64,000 nt of DNA, from positions 1 through 64,000 of the forward strand of contig CAKZLZ010000052.1 in the NCBI GenBank assembly GCA_937127435.1. Direction: 5' to 3'. This stretch comes from an uncultured Verrucomicrobiota bacterium. Lineage in GTDB: Bacteria; Verrucomicrobiota; Kiritimatiellia; SS1-B-03-39; UBA6053. Within the stretch, counting starts at the first letter, position 1; the number at the start of each line of letters is the position of its first letter. Below are positions 1 to 8,874 of this stretch, piece after piece. A program made the position numbers and the translations under genes. The notes under the pieces are model-generated. The model made no database searches. It had not been told where the DNA came from and was given only the letters and a program-made list of their open reading frames with translations.

Positions 1-78
1 ACGTTTTAGACACTTATAGATTAAGAAGTGGTTAATAATTTTATTAACTTTATGGATTAACCAAAATTTTTAAATAAA

Positions 79-1512
79 ATGTCTGACGAAAAAAATTTAA
101 GCGACGACCTAAACGATATGTTAGGTGATGCAAAAGAAGGCGCAAAAAAAACTGCCAGCCCTTTGGCCGAGGTCACCCGTGAACTCAGCCTGATTGCGGA
201 TTTGGGAGTGGAGCTGCTCCATATTATGCCGCCCTTTCGCATGGGGCTTTTGGCGCGAAAAGGAATTGGATCCCCCTACGCGGTGGCAGACTATCTGGCA
301 ATTGACCCGGAATTTGGCAGCAAAGCCGAGTGGTTTGCATTGGTGCGTAAAGCCCATGCTCTGGGATTAAAAATTATTTTAGGATTTATGCCCAATCATA
401 CGGCCCGGGATCATGTGTGGATATCGGAAGATCCCGAAAACTATGTCCGGGATGACCAGGGACAACCCGGATTCGATTTTGACTGGAGTGATACCGCAAA
501 ATTAAACTACCGCTATCCCCCCCTGCGACAAAAAGTCATTGAGACCCTTCGCTATTGGCTGGAAGGAGAAGACCGGGATAGCGGGGTCGACGGCTACCGC
601 ATGGACATGGCCCACATGATCAATGATCTTGGTTTTTGGAACGAGGCCATTCCCGAACTCGAGAGCGTGAATGACCGTCCCCTGCTCCTGCTTGCGGAAT
701 GTTACGGACTTGAAAGAAATCTGGATCTGTTCCAACGCGGATTTCAGGCCGCCTACGACGATGACTTTTACAAAATCACCCAATACGGCTACGCCCGGGA
801 CAAACAGGGAAAAAGCCGTCTGTGGTTAGATCCCGAAGCCGAACACAATGGAGATTTCACTCCTCGCCTGGCCGACTGGAAACGCGGAGGCATCGCCGCC
901 GCGGTTCAGGGACTGATCCGGGAATATCAAACCCGCGCCCCGCAAAAACTTCTCGCCCGCTACGTGGACAATCACGATGAAGGCAGAGGGATTTACCGTT
1001 TTGGCCCTGAAGCCTGCAGGGTCATGATGGATCTGGCGGCCTGCATGCCTCAAAGCATGGTCTTTACTTTTGCCGGTCAGGAAGCCGGCGCATTAAACCG
1101 CCCCCCTATTCACGAATATTTCAGTATTTGTGACAAAGGATTCCGGCTCGTGGAGGGTGACGAGGTCCGCAATGTGGAAGGCATCGAATTCGAAGGCAAT
1201 CAGTTTTTCCGAACCGCGGAAGAGCGGACACAAGCCATTTCCGAAATGCGGAAACGCTTTACCCTCCACCAACATCCGGTTTTGCAACAAGGTGATTGGA
1301 ACGCCATTGAAGTGGATGAACAAGCCGCAGACCCGGACAAAACCGTGGTGGCTTTCAGCCGTTCTCTGAACGGGGACGTCCTCTCCTGTCTCTTTAATCT
1401 GGGACACGAAAAACGGGACCTGAAACAGGTCCCGCAAGGAAAAGTTGTTTATGGGCAAATGGAATCAAATTCCATGGCGCCCTTTTCAACCGTGATTATT
1501 CAGCCGCTTTGA
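79..1512 (+). CDS. GH13 (alpha-amylase family) glycoside hydrolase, atypical N-terminus
   Basis: An alpha-glucan- or sucrose-acting GH13 enzyme is indicated by the conserved barrel regions in order. Region I reads FMPNH (about residues 103-107). Region II is GYRMDMAH with the presumed nucleophile D176. Region III has E207 in LLAEC as the acid/base, and region IV is DNHD (297-300). There is no signal peptide, so the enzyme is probably cytoplasmic. The usual first beta-strand is missing: the barrel starts abruptly near residue 28 (ASPLAEV), after a very polar, lysine- and aspartate-rich leader coded by AT-rich DNA. The leader looks foreign to the rest, as if two genes were joined. The 3' end overlaps the convergent peroxiredoxin gene by 17 bases. 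Family assignment is secure; substrate and true start are not. Confidence 0.85.
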   Translation: MSDEKNLSDDLNDMLGDAKEGAKKTASPLAEVTRELSLIADLGVELLHIMPPFRMGLLARKGIGSPYAVADYLAIDPEFGSKAEWFALVRKAHALGLKIILGFMPNHTARDHVWISEDPENYVRDDQGQPGFDFDWSDTAKLNYRYPPLRQKVIETLRYWLEGEDRDSGVDGYRMDMAHMINDLGFWNEAIPELESVNDRPLLLLAECYGLERNLDLFQRGFQAAYDDDFYKITQYGYARDKQGKSRLWLDPEAEHNGDFTPRLADWKRGGIAAAVQGLIREYQTRAPQKLLARYVDNHDEGRGIYRFGPEACRVMMDLAACMPQSMVFTFAGQEAGALNRPPIHEYFSICDKGFRLVEGDEVRNVEGIEFEGNQFFRTAEERTQAISEMRKRFTLHQHPVLQQGDWNAIEVDEQAADPDKTVVAFSRSLNGDVLSCLFNLGHEKRDLKQVPQGKVVYGQMESNSMAPFSTVIIQPL

Positions 1513-2098
1513 TCAACTCTTCGAGAGATAAGCGGGTTTTATAATCCGGATTGCTGTAAACATAGGTGATTTTTCCTTCGGCATTGACCAGGAAAACGGA
1601 TGGCACCGGCAACTGCTGATGGGGCTGACCGGAAGACTTAATCAAATCGATATCGTAGGTTTTATATTTTTCGATGGTCGGGGTATCCACCTGAAAGGCG
1701 ATGCCAAAGGCTTCAGCGGCTTCCATGCTGCTGTCGGAAACCAAAGCGTATTCCAGTTCATTTTTTTCTACCGTTTTTTTAAGTTCTTCCGGTTTGTCCG
1801 GAGAAAGCGCCACCAGTTTCCAACCCTTTTCTTTCAGTTCCGGCATCACTTCCTGTAAGGCGGAAAGTTGACGGTTGCAGTACGGACACCATCCCCCCCG
1901 GTAAAAAACGACCACCGTTGGGTCTCCCCCACGTAAATCATCGAGGGACACGCTTTTGCCTTCTATACTGGTTAAATTAGGATTCGGGGCCTCAGAGCCC
2001 GCTTCAATGACAGAGACATCTTTGGCATCAGCAACCACCTCCGCAGACAAAGTGGAAAAGGCAAACGGCAACAACAGGAAAAAAGATAAATATTTCAT
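1496..2098 (-). CDS. Secreted peroxiredoxin-like (AhpC/TSA, thioredoxin-fold) protein
   Basis: A 200-residue thioredoxin-fold protein likely to reduce peroxides or act as an exported thiol-disulfide enzyme. Residues 1-19 form a signal peptide (hydrophobic core FFLLLPFAF, likely cut after LSA). The active-site stretch GGWCPYC holds C71 and C74, in the arrangement of peroxiredoxin-like proteins rather than classical two-Cys AhpC. It is preceded by the typical VVVFYRG strand. No lipobox cysteine is visible. It is convergent with the GH13 gene. Upstream on the same strand is only a doubtful small gene. Confidence 0.85.
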   Translation of the reverse strand: MKYLSFFLLLPFAFSTLSAEVVADAKDVSVIEAGSEAPNPNLTSIEGKSVSLDDLRGGDPTVVVFYRGGWCPYCNRQLSALQEVMPELKEKGWKLVALSPDKPEELKKTVEKNELEYALVSDSSMEAAEAFGIAFQVDTPTIEKYKTYDIDLIKSSGQPHQQLPVPSVFLVNAEGKITYVYSNPDYKTRLSLEELIKAAE

Positions 2099-2140
2099 AG
2101 TGGGTAAGACGGGCGCAAAATCCTTTTCTTACAAAAATAT

Positions 2141-2350
2141 TTATTTTTTATTTCCTTTTTCATTTTGCGATAAATAACGGGCCCGCGCCATATTCAGAAT
2201 CACCAGGCTGATGGCAATGCTTCCCAAAGAAAGTCGCCGGACCCGCCCTTTTCGTACCACCGGCGGTTTTTCATCCATGGAACCGCATCCATCCTGTTTG
2301 ATGCCCAATGCATCATAAACTCTCCATTTTTGGTTAGGAAATTTACACAA
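2141..2350 (-). CDS. Doubtful small membrane protein, possibly 5'-disrupted
   Basis: A short frame (69 aa from a TTG; 45 aa from an internal ATG at MDEKPP) with one hydrophobic stretch (LGSIAISLVILNM) flanked by arginines, so a single-pass inner-membrane protein is possible. The same frame stays open upstream past the TTG, reading an acidic amphipathic stretch (DKEESEKILQEV), but has no good start before it runs into the tandem repeat array. The array may therefore have displaced the original 5' end. I do not recognise the protein, and it may not be expressed. Confidence 0.3.
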   Translation of the reverse strand: MCKFPNQKWRVYDALGIKQDGCGSMDEKPPVVRKGRVRRLSLGSIAISLVILNMARARYLSQNEKGNKK

Positions 2351-2414
2351 AACTTCCTGCAGAATTTTTTCAGATTCCTCCTTGTCAAATTCCCCTGATC
2401 CGATGGCACTTTCA

Positions 2415-2858
2415 CGACTCCGGGGCGGAGTCGCTCCGGATACCGGAGGGCCCGCGTCCCCCTGGCCGTCGCGAGCGACAGCTCGGGCAGGCGCGGTCCA
2501 GCTGGATAGAGAAGGTATGACTCCGGGACGGAGTCGCTCCGGATGCAGGAGGGCCCGCGTCTCGCGGTCCAGCTGGATGGTGAAATTACGACTCCGGGAC
2601 GGAGTCGCTCCGGATACCGGAGGGCCCGCGTCCCGCGGTCCAACTGGATGGTGAAGTTTCGACTCCGGGACGGAGTCGCTCCGGATACCGGAGGGCCCGC
2701 GTCTCGCGGTCCAGCTGGATGGTGAAGTTACGACTCCGGGACGGAGTCGCTCCGGATACCGGAGGGCCCGCGTCCCCCTGGCCGTCGCGGGCGACAGCTC
2801 GGACAGGCGCGGTCCAGCTGGATGGAGAAGTTACGACTCCGGGACGGAGTCGGTCCAA
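2415..2858 (+). repeat. Tandem array of hairpin-rich repeat (units 103-71-71-71-103 bp plus a partial)
   Basis: Units start at 2415, 2518, 2589, 2660, 2731 and (partial) 2834. The full units are 103, 71, 71, 71 and 103 bp. Each contains three inverted repeats with three-base loops: CGACTCCG-GGA-CGGAGTCG, CTCCGG-ATA-CCGGAG, and GGCCCGCG-TCC-CGCGGTCC (one mismatch). The 103-bp units carry a 32-bp insert with a further small inverted repeat (GTCG..CGAC). Unit 2 has decayed at two stem positions. The array fills the gap directly 3' of metG. The same element, in the opposite orientation, recurs at 44.5 kb. Frames read through it encode low-complexity GGPASRGP-type peptides, which I regard as artefacts. 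Confidence 0.95.
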
Positions 2859-2883
2859 CAAGCTTTATCTTAGGCAAGAATCT

Positions 2884-4806
2884 TTAACCGACTTTCGCCC
2901 CGGAGGGGAAATCTTCAGCGTCCACCGTAACGAGTGTCAACTTCTTCCCTTTCGAGGCCGCCAGCAGCATGCCCCGGCTTTCCACCCCGCGGATAACTGC
3001 GGGTTTCAGGTTGCACACCACGATGATCATTTTACCGATCACTTGCTCCGGCGTATAATGTTTGGCAATCCCGGCGATAATTTGCCGTTGTTCGCCGCCC
3101 ACATCCAACTGAAGCTTTAACAGTTTATCCGCACCTTCAACCGCCACAGCTTCCAGCACTTTGGCGGTTTTCAGTTGAGCTTTGAAAAAATCGTCGATGG
3201 CAATTTCTTCCACCGTCACCACGTTCTCGGCTTTTTTATTTTTTTTGGGCTGTTGAGGTGCTTTGGGTTTCTGGTGACGCGGGAACAGTCCCTCGCCTTC
3301 TTCCAGAACGGTTCCGGCGACCAATTTGCCAAATACTTTCACATCCTCAACCGCGGGTTCGGCCTCTCCGGCGCCGATTTGAGTCCGCAGGCCCATCATT
3401 TTCGCCGGCATCACCGGATAAAGCAGTGCGGAGCAGACGCGCAGCGCTTCAAGCGATACATACAAGGTTTCGAACAAAGGTTGTTTGTCCTCTTCCTTCG
3501 CTTGTTTCCAGGGGGCACGGATACCAATATACTTATTCGCTTCCCGCACGGCGGCCATCACCGCGGCCAAACCGAGGTCGGGACGCATATTTTCAATTTG
3601 CGTGCTCATCTCGGTCACGGCCGTTTGCACATGCTTCCAGAGATCCGCCTCGGGACTCCCTTCTTTAATTTCACAGGCCACCGGCACTTTGGAATCACAA
3701 TGGGTGTGAACCATCTTGAGCACCCGGCTGGTAAGGTTGCCAAGATCGTTGGCCAAGTCGGAGTTATACCTTTTTACGAACGCTTCTTCAGTAAAAGACG
3801 CGTCCTGTCCTAAACTCATTTCAGACATCAGGAAATAACGGAGGGCATCGACCCCGAAGCGGTCGGCGTATTCCAGGGGATTTACCGCATTGCCGGTGGA
3901 TTTGCTCATTTTGTCCCGGCCACTCAGCCACCAACCGTGGGCAAAAATGGTTTTGGGCATTTCCACGCCCATGGCTTTGAGCATGGTGGGCCAGTACACG
4001 GTGTGGGTGGTCAAAATATCTTTACCGATCAACTGCACTTGCGAGGGCCAGCGACGGGCAAACATTTCATCATCCCGGCGGTATCCCACTGCGGAAATAT
4101 AGTTCACCAGCGCGTCGAACCAGACATAGGTCACGTATTCCGCATCGAAAGGAAGTTCAATTCCCCAGGCCAAACGGGCTTTGGGACGGCTGATACAAAG
4201 ATCCGACAGTTCCTTGCGAAGGAAACCCAGGGTTTCGTTGCGGCGGAAGTCCGGTTGAATAAATTCGGGGTTGTCTTCGATGTATTTTATCAGCCAATCC
4301 TGATATTTGCTCATCTTAAAGAAATAGTTGGTTTCTTTGATCTTCTTTACGTGTTCAGGAAGATTATCGATGGAGCTTCCATCCGGCAGATCCTTCTCGG
4401 TGACAAAAGTTTCGGAGCGCACATCGTAAAGTCCATCATACTCCGCCTGATAAATTTCCCCGCGATGGTATAGATCCTGAAGAATTTCCTGCACGATTTT
4501 CGTATGACGCGGCTGGGTGGTGCGGATAAAGTCGTCGTGGGTAATTTCCAAACGTTCCCACAATTCTTCAAAGCGTTTCACCATGGTGTCGACATGCTCT
4601 TGAGGAGGCACGCCCCGCTTTTCCGCCGCCTCTTGAACTTTCTGTCCGTGTTCGTCGGTTCCGGTCAGAAACCAGGTGTCATGACCCAACAAACGATGGG
4701 AGCGCGCCAGCATATCCGCAAGCATGGTGGTGTAGGCATGCCCGATATGAGGTTTGTCGTTAACGTAATAAATGGGGGTGGTGACGTAAAAGCTTTCGTT
4801 TTTCAT
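2884..4806 (-). CDS. metG: Methionyl-tRNA synthetase
   Basis: Charges tRNA-Met for translation. It is a class I synthetase with the HIGH signature at residues 20-23 and KMSKS at 299-303. The anticodon-binding helical domain follows, then a Lys/Pro-rich linker (about 510-530) and a C-terminal EMAP-II/Trbp111-type tRNA-binding domain (about 535-640) that usually mediates dimerisation. The connective-peptide knuckle (around YDGLYDVRSETF) has no paired cysteines, so this belongs to the MetRS types without structural zinc. Length is normal for the long bacterial form. The start is ATG at MKNESFYV; the gene appears monocistronic. Confidence 0.97.
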   Translation of the reverse strand: MKNESFYVTTPIYYVNDKPHIGHAYTTMLADMLARSHRLLGHDTWFLTGTDEHGQKVQEAAEKRGVPPQEHVDTMVKRFEELWERLEITHDDFIRTTQPRHTKIVQEILQDLYHRGEIYQAEYDGLYDVRSETFVTEKDLPDGSSIDNLPEHVKKIKETNYFFKMSKYQDWLIKYIEDNPEFIQPDFRRNETLGFLRKELSDLCISRPKARLAWGIELPFDAEYVTYVWFDALVNYISAVGYRRDDEMFARRWPSQVQLIGKDILTTHTVYWPTMLKAMGVEMPKTIFAHGWWLSGRDKMSKSTGNAVNPLEYADRFGVDALRYFLMSEMSLGQDASFTEEAFVKRYNSDLANDLGNLTSRVLKMVHTHCDSKVPVACEIKEGSPEADLWKHVQTAVTEMSTQIENMRPDLGLAAVMAAVREANKYIGIRAPWKQAKEEDKQPLFETLYVSLEALRVCSALLYPVMPAKMMGLRTQIGAGEAEPAVEDVKVFGKLVAGTVLEEGEGLFPRHQKPKAPQQPKKNKKAENVVTVEEIAIDDFFKAQLKTAKVLEAVAVEGADKLLKLQLDVGGEQRQIIAGIAKHYTPEQVIGKMIIVVCNLKPAVIRGVESRGMLLAASKGKKLTLVTVDAEDFPSGAKVG

Positions 4807-4942
4807 AAATTCTCCAGTGCGGACCTCTTGCCATAAAAGAAGGAAGATGCAACCGAGAACTGTTCCCTGCTTAGTTCATGTCGATTTGCCAAAAGGAATA
4901 TATAAGCCAAAACCTATTTAATGGGATTTCTGGCATAGGCCC

Positions 4943-4971
4943 TTGACACAAAATGCATCAAACGATAGATT
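4943..4971 (+). promoter_or_regulatory. Sigma-70-like promoter of the PEP-CTERM gene
   Basis: A perfect -35 box TTGACA (4943-4948), a 17-base spacer and a -10-like TAGATT (4966-4971) precede a ribosome site AAGGAGA and ATG 4995. Transcription would start near 4978, downstream of the alternative ATG at 4953, which argues against that longer start. Confidence 0.65.
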
Positions 4972-4994
4972 TGATTAAATATCAAAGGAGAACC

Positions 4995-5831
4995 ATGAAA
5001 AATCATCTAATCCAACCTCTTATCGTATCTCTGCTATCAATGACTTTTGTAGTGAACGCAGATGTTTTGGTCAGCTGGGGTGAAGCGGACGATATTGTCA
5101 CCGGCAGTAAGACGATGAACGAAGGCTCCCCTTCTAAATCGGTAAATTTTTCAAGCTATGTGAACCCTGCTCCAAGCTATTATCCGAATGACACGGGCAA
5201 AACGCCATATTTCTATGGACAAGCCTATCGCGTCCTGCAATCCACCACCGATGCCAATCCAACGGAAACGATCTCGGATGCCAACTGGAGACTCATAAAC
5301 GCGAGTCCGGATTATTTTTACGCCAGTAACAATGGTCCAGCGGACACCACCACGAATAACTATTGGCACAGTTATATTTGGCAAAAGGAAGATTTTCTAT
5401 CCGGCGGAGATACCGCACCCACCGTTTCACTATCCGGCATGAGCATCCGCACGGGGGACAATGGGAGCGGGGTAAATACATCCGTCCGCTTTATAATCGA
5501 GTTATACGATTCGGCTTTCTATATTTCGGAAAGTTTTGGAGAAGGCACCCAATCTTTCACTGACCCGACCACCGTCGCTTGGCAAAATTACGACCCCACC
5601 GTGGATTTCTCTGATTTCACCGGAAGCGCAGCTTCATTGTCCGCCAGTGATTTTGAGAATTTGACCAGCGCCGGGGCAGTCGTTCAGGCTCTGTCCAGTG
5701 GCCGGTATGTCCAATCCCGCGTATACGGTATGGAGGTTCAAGGGGTGGCAATTCCAGAAGCAGGTAGTATCGCACTCCTCAGCCTCGGATTACTGGTGAT
5801 GATACCCGGCATCAGACGCAAACTGAAATAG
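4995..5831 (+). CDS. PEP-CTERM-type exported protein (PEA variant)
   Basis: A 278-residue secreted protein. It has an N-terminal signal peptide (about 1-23, core LIVSLLSMTFVVNA) and a Ser/Thr/Asn-rich body. The C-terminus has exosortase-sorting layout: an IPEAGS motif, a hydrophobic helix (IALLSLGLLVMIPG) and a basic end (IRRKLK). The motif is PEA rather than PEP. Proteins of this class are sorted by an exosortase and often end up in extracellular matrix or on the surface; no exosortase is in this window. ATG 4995 is chosen over the in-frame ATG 4953 because of the AAGGAGA site and the promoter position. The function of the body is unknown. Confidence 0.8.
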   Translation: MKNHLIQPLIVSLLSMTFVVNADVLVSWGEADDIVTGSKTMNEGSPSKSVNFSSYVNPAPSYYPNDTGKTPYFYGQAYRVLQSTTDANPTETISDANWRLINASPDYFYASNNGPADTTTNNYWHSYIWQKEDFLSGGDTAPTVSLSGMSIRTGDNGSGVNTSVRFIIELYDSAFYISESFGEGTQSFTDPTTVAWQNYDPTVDFSDFTGSAASLSASDFENLTSAGAVVQALSSGRYVQSRVYGMEVQGVAIPEAGSIALLSLGLLVMIPGIRRKLK

Positions 5832-5913
5832 TCCCTGAAGCCCCCATCCTTTTATCCGTTAAAGATCGCGGGGATCAAAAAATGGGTTGGCAGTGAACCC
5901 GTGAGCCGAAATG

Positions 5914-6714
5914 TTACGGCGTTTGCACCAGCATTTCATTCAACAAAACATAAAAGTTCCACAGGATATGCACGGTCATTGCAGGATACAGACTTCCGGT
6001 TTTTCGACGTAACACCCCCAGACACAGGCCGAAAAAGAAATGACTAATAAAAATGGCGGGTAACATGTGGAGCACGGAAAACAGGATGGCCTGCAGTAAA
6101 ATTGCTTCTGCGGGACTTCCAATCCTTTGGAGCCGGCTCATGATCACACCCCGAAATGCCAATTCCTCAAAAACCCCCGGCAGGACAGCAATCAGCAACA
6201 CTGCAGACCAAAACGGCCAATGATGCGAACGGTAATCAGTCAAGTATTGGACAAATTCAACCCCCAGCAATTCCAGCAACTTAAAATACAGTCCCATGGC
6301 AACGTACAAAATCACCAAGCATGCACCGGTCAATATGAACGAACGTTTGGGAGAGGGACCAAAGTTTCCCAGTAACGGGAAAAGGTTTTCCCGGTCCTTG
6401 CATACATACACCAGGATGATCCCCGTACTGATCAGCTGAAAAATCAGGTCATAGATCGGGGAGCCAATATCGGTAACATGCCCCAACAGCCCGATGAGAC
6501 CACTCAGGGCCAGGAGCAATACCCAAAAAACCAATACGGGTTTCACCAGCGGCCAGACATCCTCTCCGGTGGATTGATGCTCCGGCAGCCCCCCGGGAGT
6601 TTCTTCAGGATCATCGCCCAATGCATGACCGCACTTTCCACAAAACCTCGCATGCGCTCTTAGTGGTTCATGGCAAAACGCACACAAAACCTGATCATCT
6701 GAATCTGTTAGCAT
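5914..6714 (-). CDS. CPBP-family intramembrane protease with N-terminal zinc ribbon
   Basis: A 266-residue membrane protein. Residues 11-29 form a zinc ribbon (CAFC...CGKC), followed by a linker and about seven hydrophobic segments. The CPBP/CAAX-protease signature is present: the paired glutamates E183-E184 with R188 (EELAFR), H216 in the next helix and H249 in the last conserved helix. Members are membrane-embedded glutamate-type proteases, some linked to bacteriocin immunity or stress signalling. It lies 36 bases downstream of a gene for another zinc-ribbon membrane protein and is probably co-transcribed with it. The substrate is unknown. Confidence 0.85.
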   Translation of the reverse strand: MLTDSDDQVLCAFCHEPLRAHARFCGKCGHALGDDPEETPGGLPEHQSTGEDVWPLVKPVLVFWVLLLALSGLIGLLGHVTDIGSPIYDLIFQLISTGIILVYVCKDRENLFPLLGNFGPSPKRSFILTGACLVILYVAMGLYFKLLELLGVEFVQYLTDYRSHHWPFWSAVLLIAVLPGVFEELAFRGVIMSRLQRIGSPAEAILLQAILFSVLHMLPAIFISHFFFGLCLGVLRRKTGSLYPAMTVHILWNFYVLLNEMLVQTP

Positions 6715-6750
6715 ATTCGTTCACTTCTCCACCCTGTCAGGAGCGGGATT

Positions 6751-7323
6751 TTAAGCAGCCACATTCATTTTTCTGCTGTTTAATGAGGTTTTAATACCGT
6801 TCAGCAGAAATGAAATGATCAAAATTTTAATCAGAAGGCCTTGAATAATCGTCGCCGGATCAATGATGGCATTCAGCACCTGCACCGCCAAATATACACT
6901 TAAAGCTGCAACCAAAGCGGGAAAGGGGGATTCCCGTGACCAAAAATAAAGGCCCAACATCACCGCCGCTAAAAAGTAATTGATACCGAAAACAAAAAGC
7001 ACCTCTTTGTCGATTTGAGAGCGTAATTCAGCCACCGTATAAATTTCACCATTGATGGGCTGGAGCTCATCCGTTTCCTGAAACTGATTTAAATTCGCAT
7101 GGGCATCCCGGGCGGCGGAATGTTGAATGAGCCCAAACACCGTCCCGAAACCTACAAACAGAATTGAAAGCACCAGAATGGTTTTTGAGGCTTTCTTGAT
7201 TACATCCTTTTCTGCAATTTTGGCTGCACTCTTCTTGGCCACGACCGGTACTTTTTCGCCGCATGCGGAACAGTAGGTTTCATCCGGATGGATTTCTTCA
7301 TTACAGTGGGTACAGTTTTTCAT
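6751..7323 (-). CDS. Zinc-ribbon, four-helix membrane protein of unknown function
   Basis: Begins with a zinc ribbon (CTHC at 4-7, CSAC at 18-21), then a basic alanine/lysine stretch and four predicted membrane helices: about 48-68, 108-130, a segment in FPALVAALSVYLAVQVL, and a last one around IIQGLLIKILIISFLL. The loop between helices 1 and 2 is polar. I do not recognise the membrane domain. It is first of a two-gene unit with the CPBP protease, which carries the same type of ribbon. The pairing suggests that the two ribbons share a partner or substrate, but this is inference. Confidence 0.7.
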   Translation of the reverse strand: MKNCTHCNEEIHPDETYCSACGEKVPVVAKKSAAKIAEKDVIKKASKTILVLSILFVGFGTVFGLIQHSAARDAHANLNQFQETDELQPINGEIYTVAELRSQIDKEVLFVFGINYFLAAVMLGLYFWSRESPFPALVAALSVYLAVQVLNAIIDPATIIQGLLIKILIISFLLNGIKTSLNSRKMNVAA

Positions 7324-7613
7324 AGGGCAATCTCAGGTTTGATTAAACATTCAGCCCTCATTCTATAATGCCTTCATGCTGACGTTTACAAACCAAAAGA
7401 AGAATGCATCTGAATATTAAAACCACCTGTAAACCGCAAAGTCCCTGTGTATCAGGGAATGGAACGAATTTCATCATGGGTGTTTTCAGGCAAGCGTCAG
7501 GCTTGCCCCGGGGAATAGACTGCACATGAAAAATCGTTGCACCATGAACAGCTTAGCCCCGCTCCATAACTTTCTGGGATTGCATCTGCAGGCATTTTGG
7601 TTAAGTTGCCAGC

Positions 7614-8696
7614 ATGTCAGGAAGTAATTTTGGAACTCTTTTTCGTGTAAGTACCTTCGGTGAATCCCACTGTGCGGGGGTTGGCGCCATTGTGGACGGC
7701 TGTCCTCCCAACCTTGAATTGACCGAAGCGGATATTCAGAAACAACTCACCCGCCGCCGGCCGGGTCAGAGCAAAGTGAATACCCCCCGGGATGAAAAAG
7801 ATCAGGTCAAAATCCTCTCCGGCACCGAGCACGGCAAGACCCTGGGCACGCCCATCGGTTTGTTTGTGGCCAATCAGGATCAGCGCCCCCACGATTATGG
7901 CGAAATGTCGCAGATCCCCCGCCCTTCCCATGCGGACTTCACCTATCAAAGCAAATACGGCAACCGCGCTTCCAGTGGAGGCGGACGCAGTTCGGCCCGT
8001 GAAACCATTGGACGGGTCGCCGCCGGTGCCATTGCCGAAAAATGGCTTTCGGAACAACACGGAGTCGAAATTGTGGCTTGGGTAAGTGCCTGCGGAGACT
8101 TGGAAGCCTCCGAAGTCAACCCGGACACCATCAGCCGGGATCAAGTCGATCAAAACATTATCCGCTGCCCGGATATGAAGGCTGCCGAAGAAATGATTGC
8201 CCGGGTCACCGCGCTGAAAGAAGCAGGAGACTCTATCGGTGGGGTGCTCAATTGCGTGATTCGGAACTGCCCGGCAGGATGGGGCGAACCTGTTTTTGAT
8301 AAACTGGAAGCCAAATTGGCCCAGGCCATGATGTCCATTCCCGCCACCAAAGGTTTTGAAATCGGCTCCGGTTTTGCCGGAGCCCGCATGCAGGGATCCC
8401 AACACAATGATCCTTTTGTGATGAAAGGCAACCGTCTGGGCACAGTGACCAATTACAGCGGCGGCGTTCAGGGCGGCATCAGCAATGGAGAGCCCATCCT
8501 TTTCAGGGTGGCCATCAAGCCGGTTGCCACCATTAGTAAAGCCCAGCCCACCGCGGACTTCTCCGGGAATGAAACCGTGCTCGAAGCCAAAGGGAGACAT
8601 GACCCCTTTGTCGTGAACCGGGCGGTTCCCATTGTGGAATCTATGGCGGCCATGGTATTAATGGACATGGCACTGATTCAAAGAAGCCGCGCCTAA
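7614..8696 (+). CDS. aroC: Chorismate synthase
   Basis: Converts 5-enolpyruvylshikimate-3-phosphate to chorismate, the last step of the shikimate pathway, using reduced FMN. Family signatures are clear: the N-terminal [19 protein letters not shown], the RRRPGQS loop (about 49-55), the GRSSARET segment with basic FMN/substrate-binding residues, and the C-terminal [15 protein letters not shown]. The length of 360 aa is standard. It stands alone, with a 290-base upstream gap in which I see no regulatory element. Confidence 0.98.
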   Translation: MSGSNFGTLFRVSTFGESHCAGVGAIVDGCPPNLELTEADIQKQLTRRRPGQSKVNTPRDEKDQVKILSGTEHGKTLGTPIGLFVANQDQRPHDYGEMSQIPRPSHADFTYQSKYGNRASSGGGRSSARETIGRVAAGAIAEKWLSEQHGVEIVAWVSACGDLEASEVNPDTISRDQVDQNIIRCPDMKAAEEMIARVTALKEAGDSIGGVLNCVIRNCPAGWGEPVFDKLEAKLAQAMMSIPATKGFEIGSGFAGARMQGSQHNDPFVMKGNRLGTVTNYSGGVQGGISNGEPILFRVAIKPVATISKAQPTADFSGNETVLEAKGRHDPFVVNRAVPIVESMAAMVLMDMALIQRSRA

Positions 8697-8874
8697 GCCG
8701 TTTCTTTTCAGCTTAAATTAAACGCAAATAAATGTGGTATTCCTGAAAGGAATCCAGATCATATACGTATTCTTTTCCCACACAAAAAAGAAGTTTTAAA
8801 AAATCCCCGGAACCGTCGGCCCGACATATACGGGGGGAGACAAAACCAAACCCAGGGCACTCAGGAAACTACTT

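Noticed and set aside
2382-2861. Frames encoding GGPASRGP-type peptides on both strands through the repeat array
   Set aside because: They follow the 71/103-bp repeat unit exactly, are low-complexity and lack ribosome sites; open only because the unit is GC-rich.
7617-8600. Long antisense frame (327 aa) opposite chorismate synthase
   Set aside because: Shadow of aroC; glycine-rich product without any family signature.
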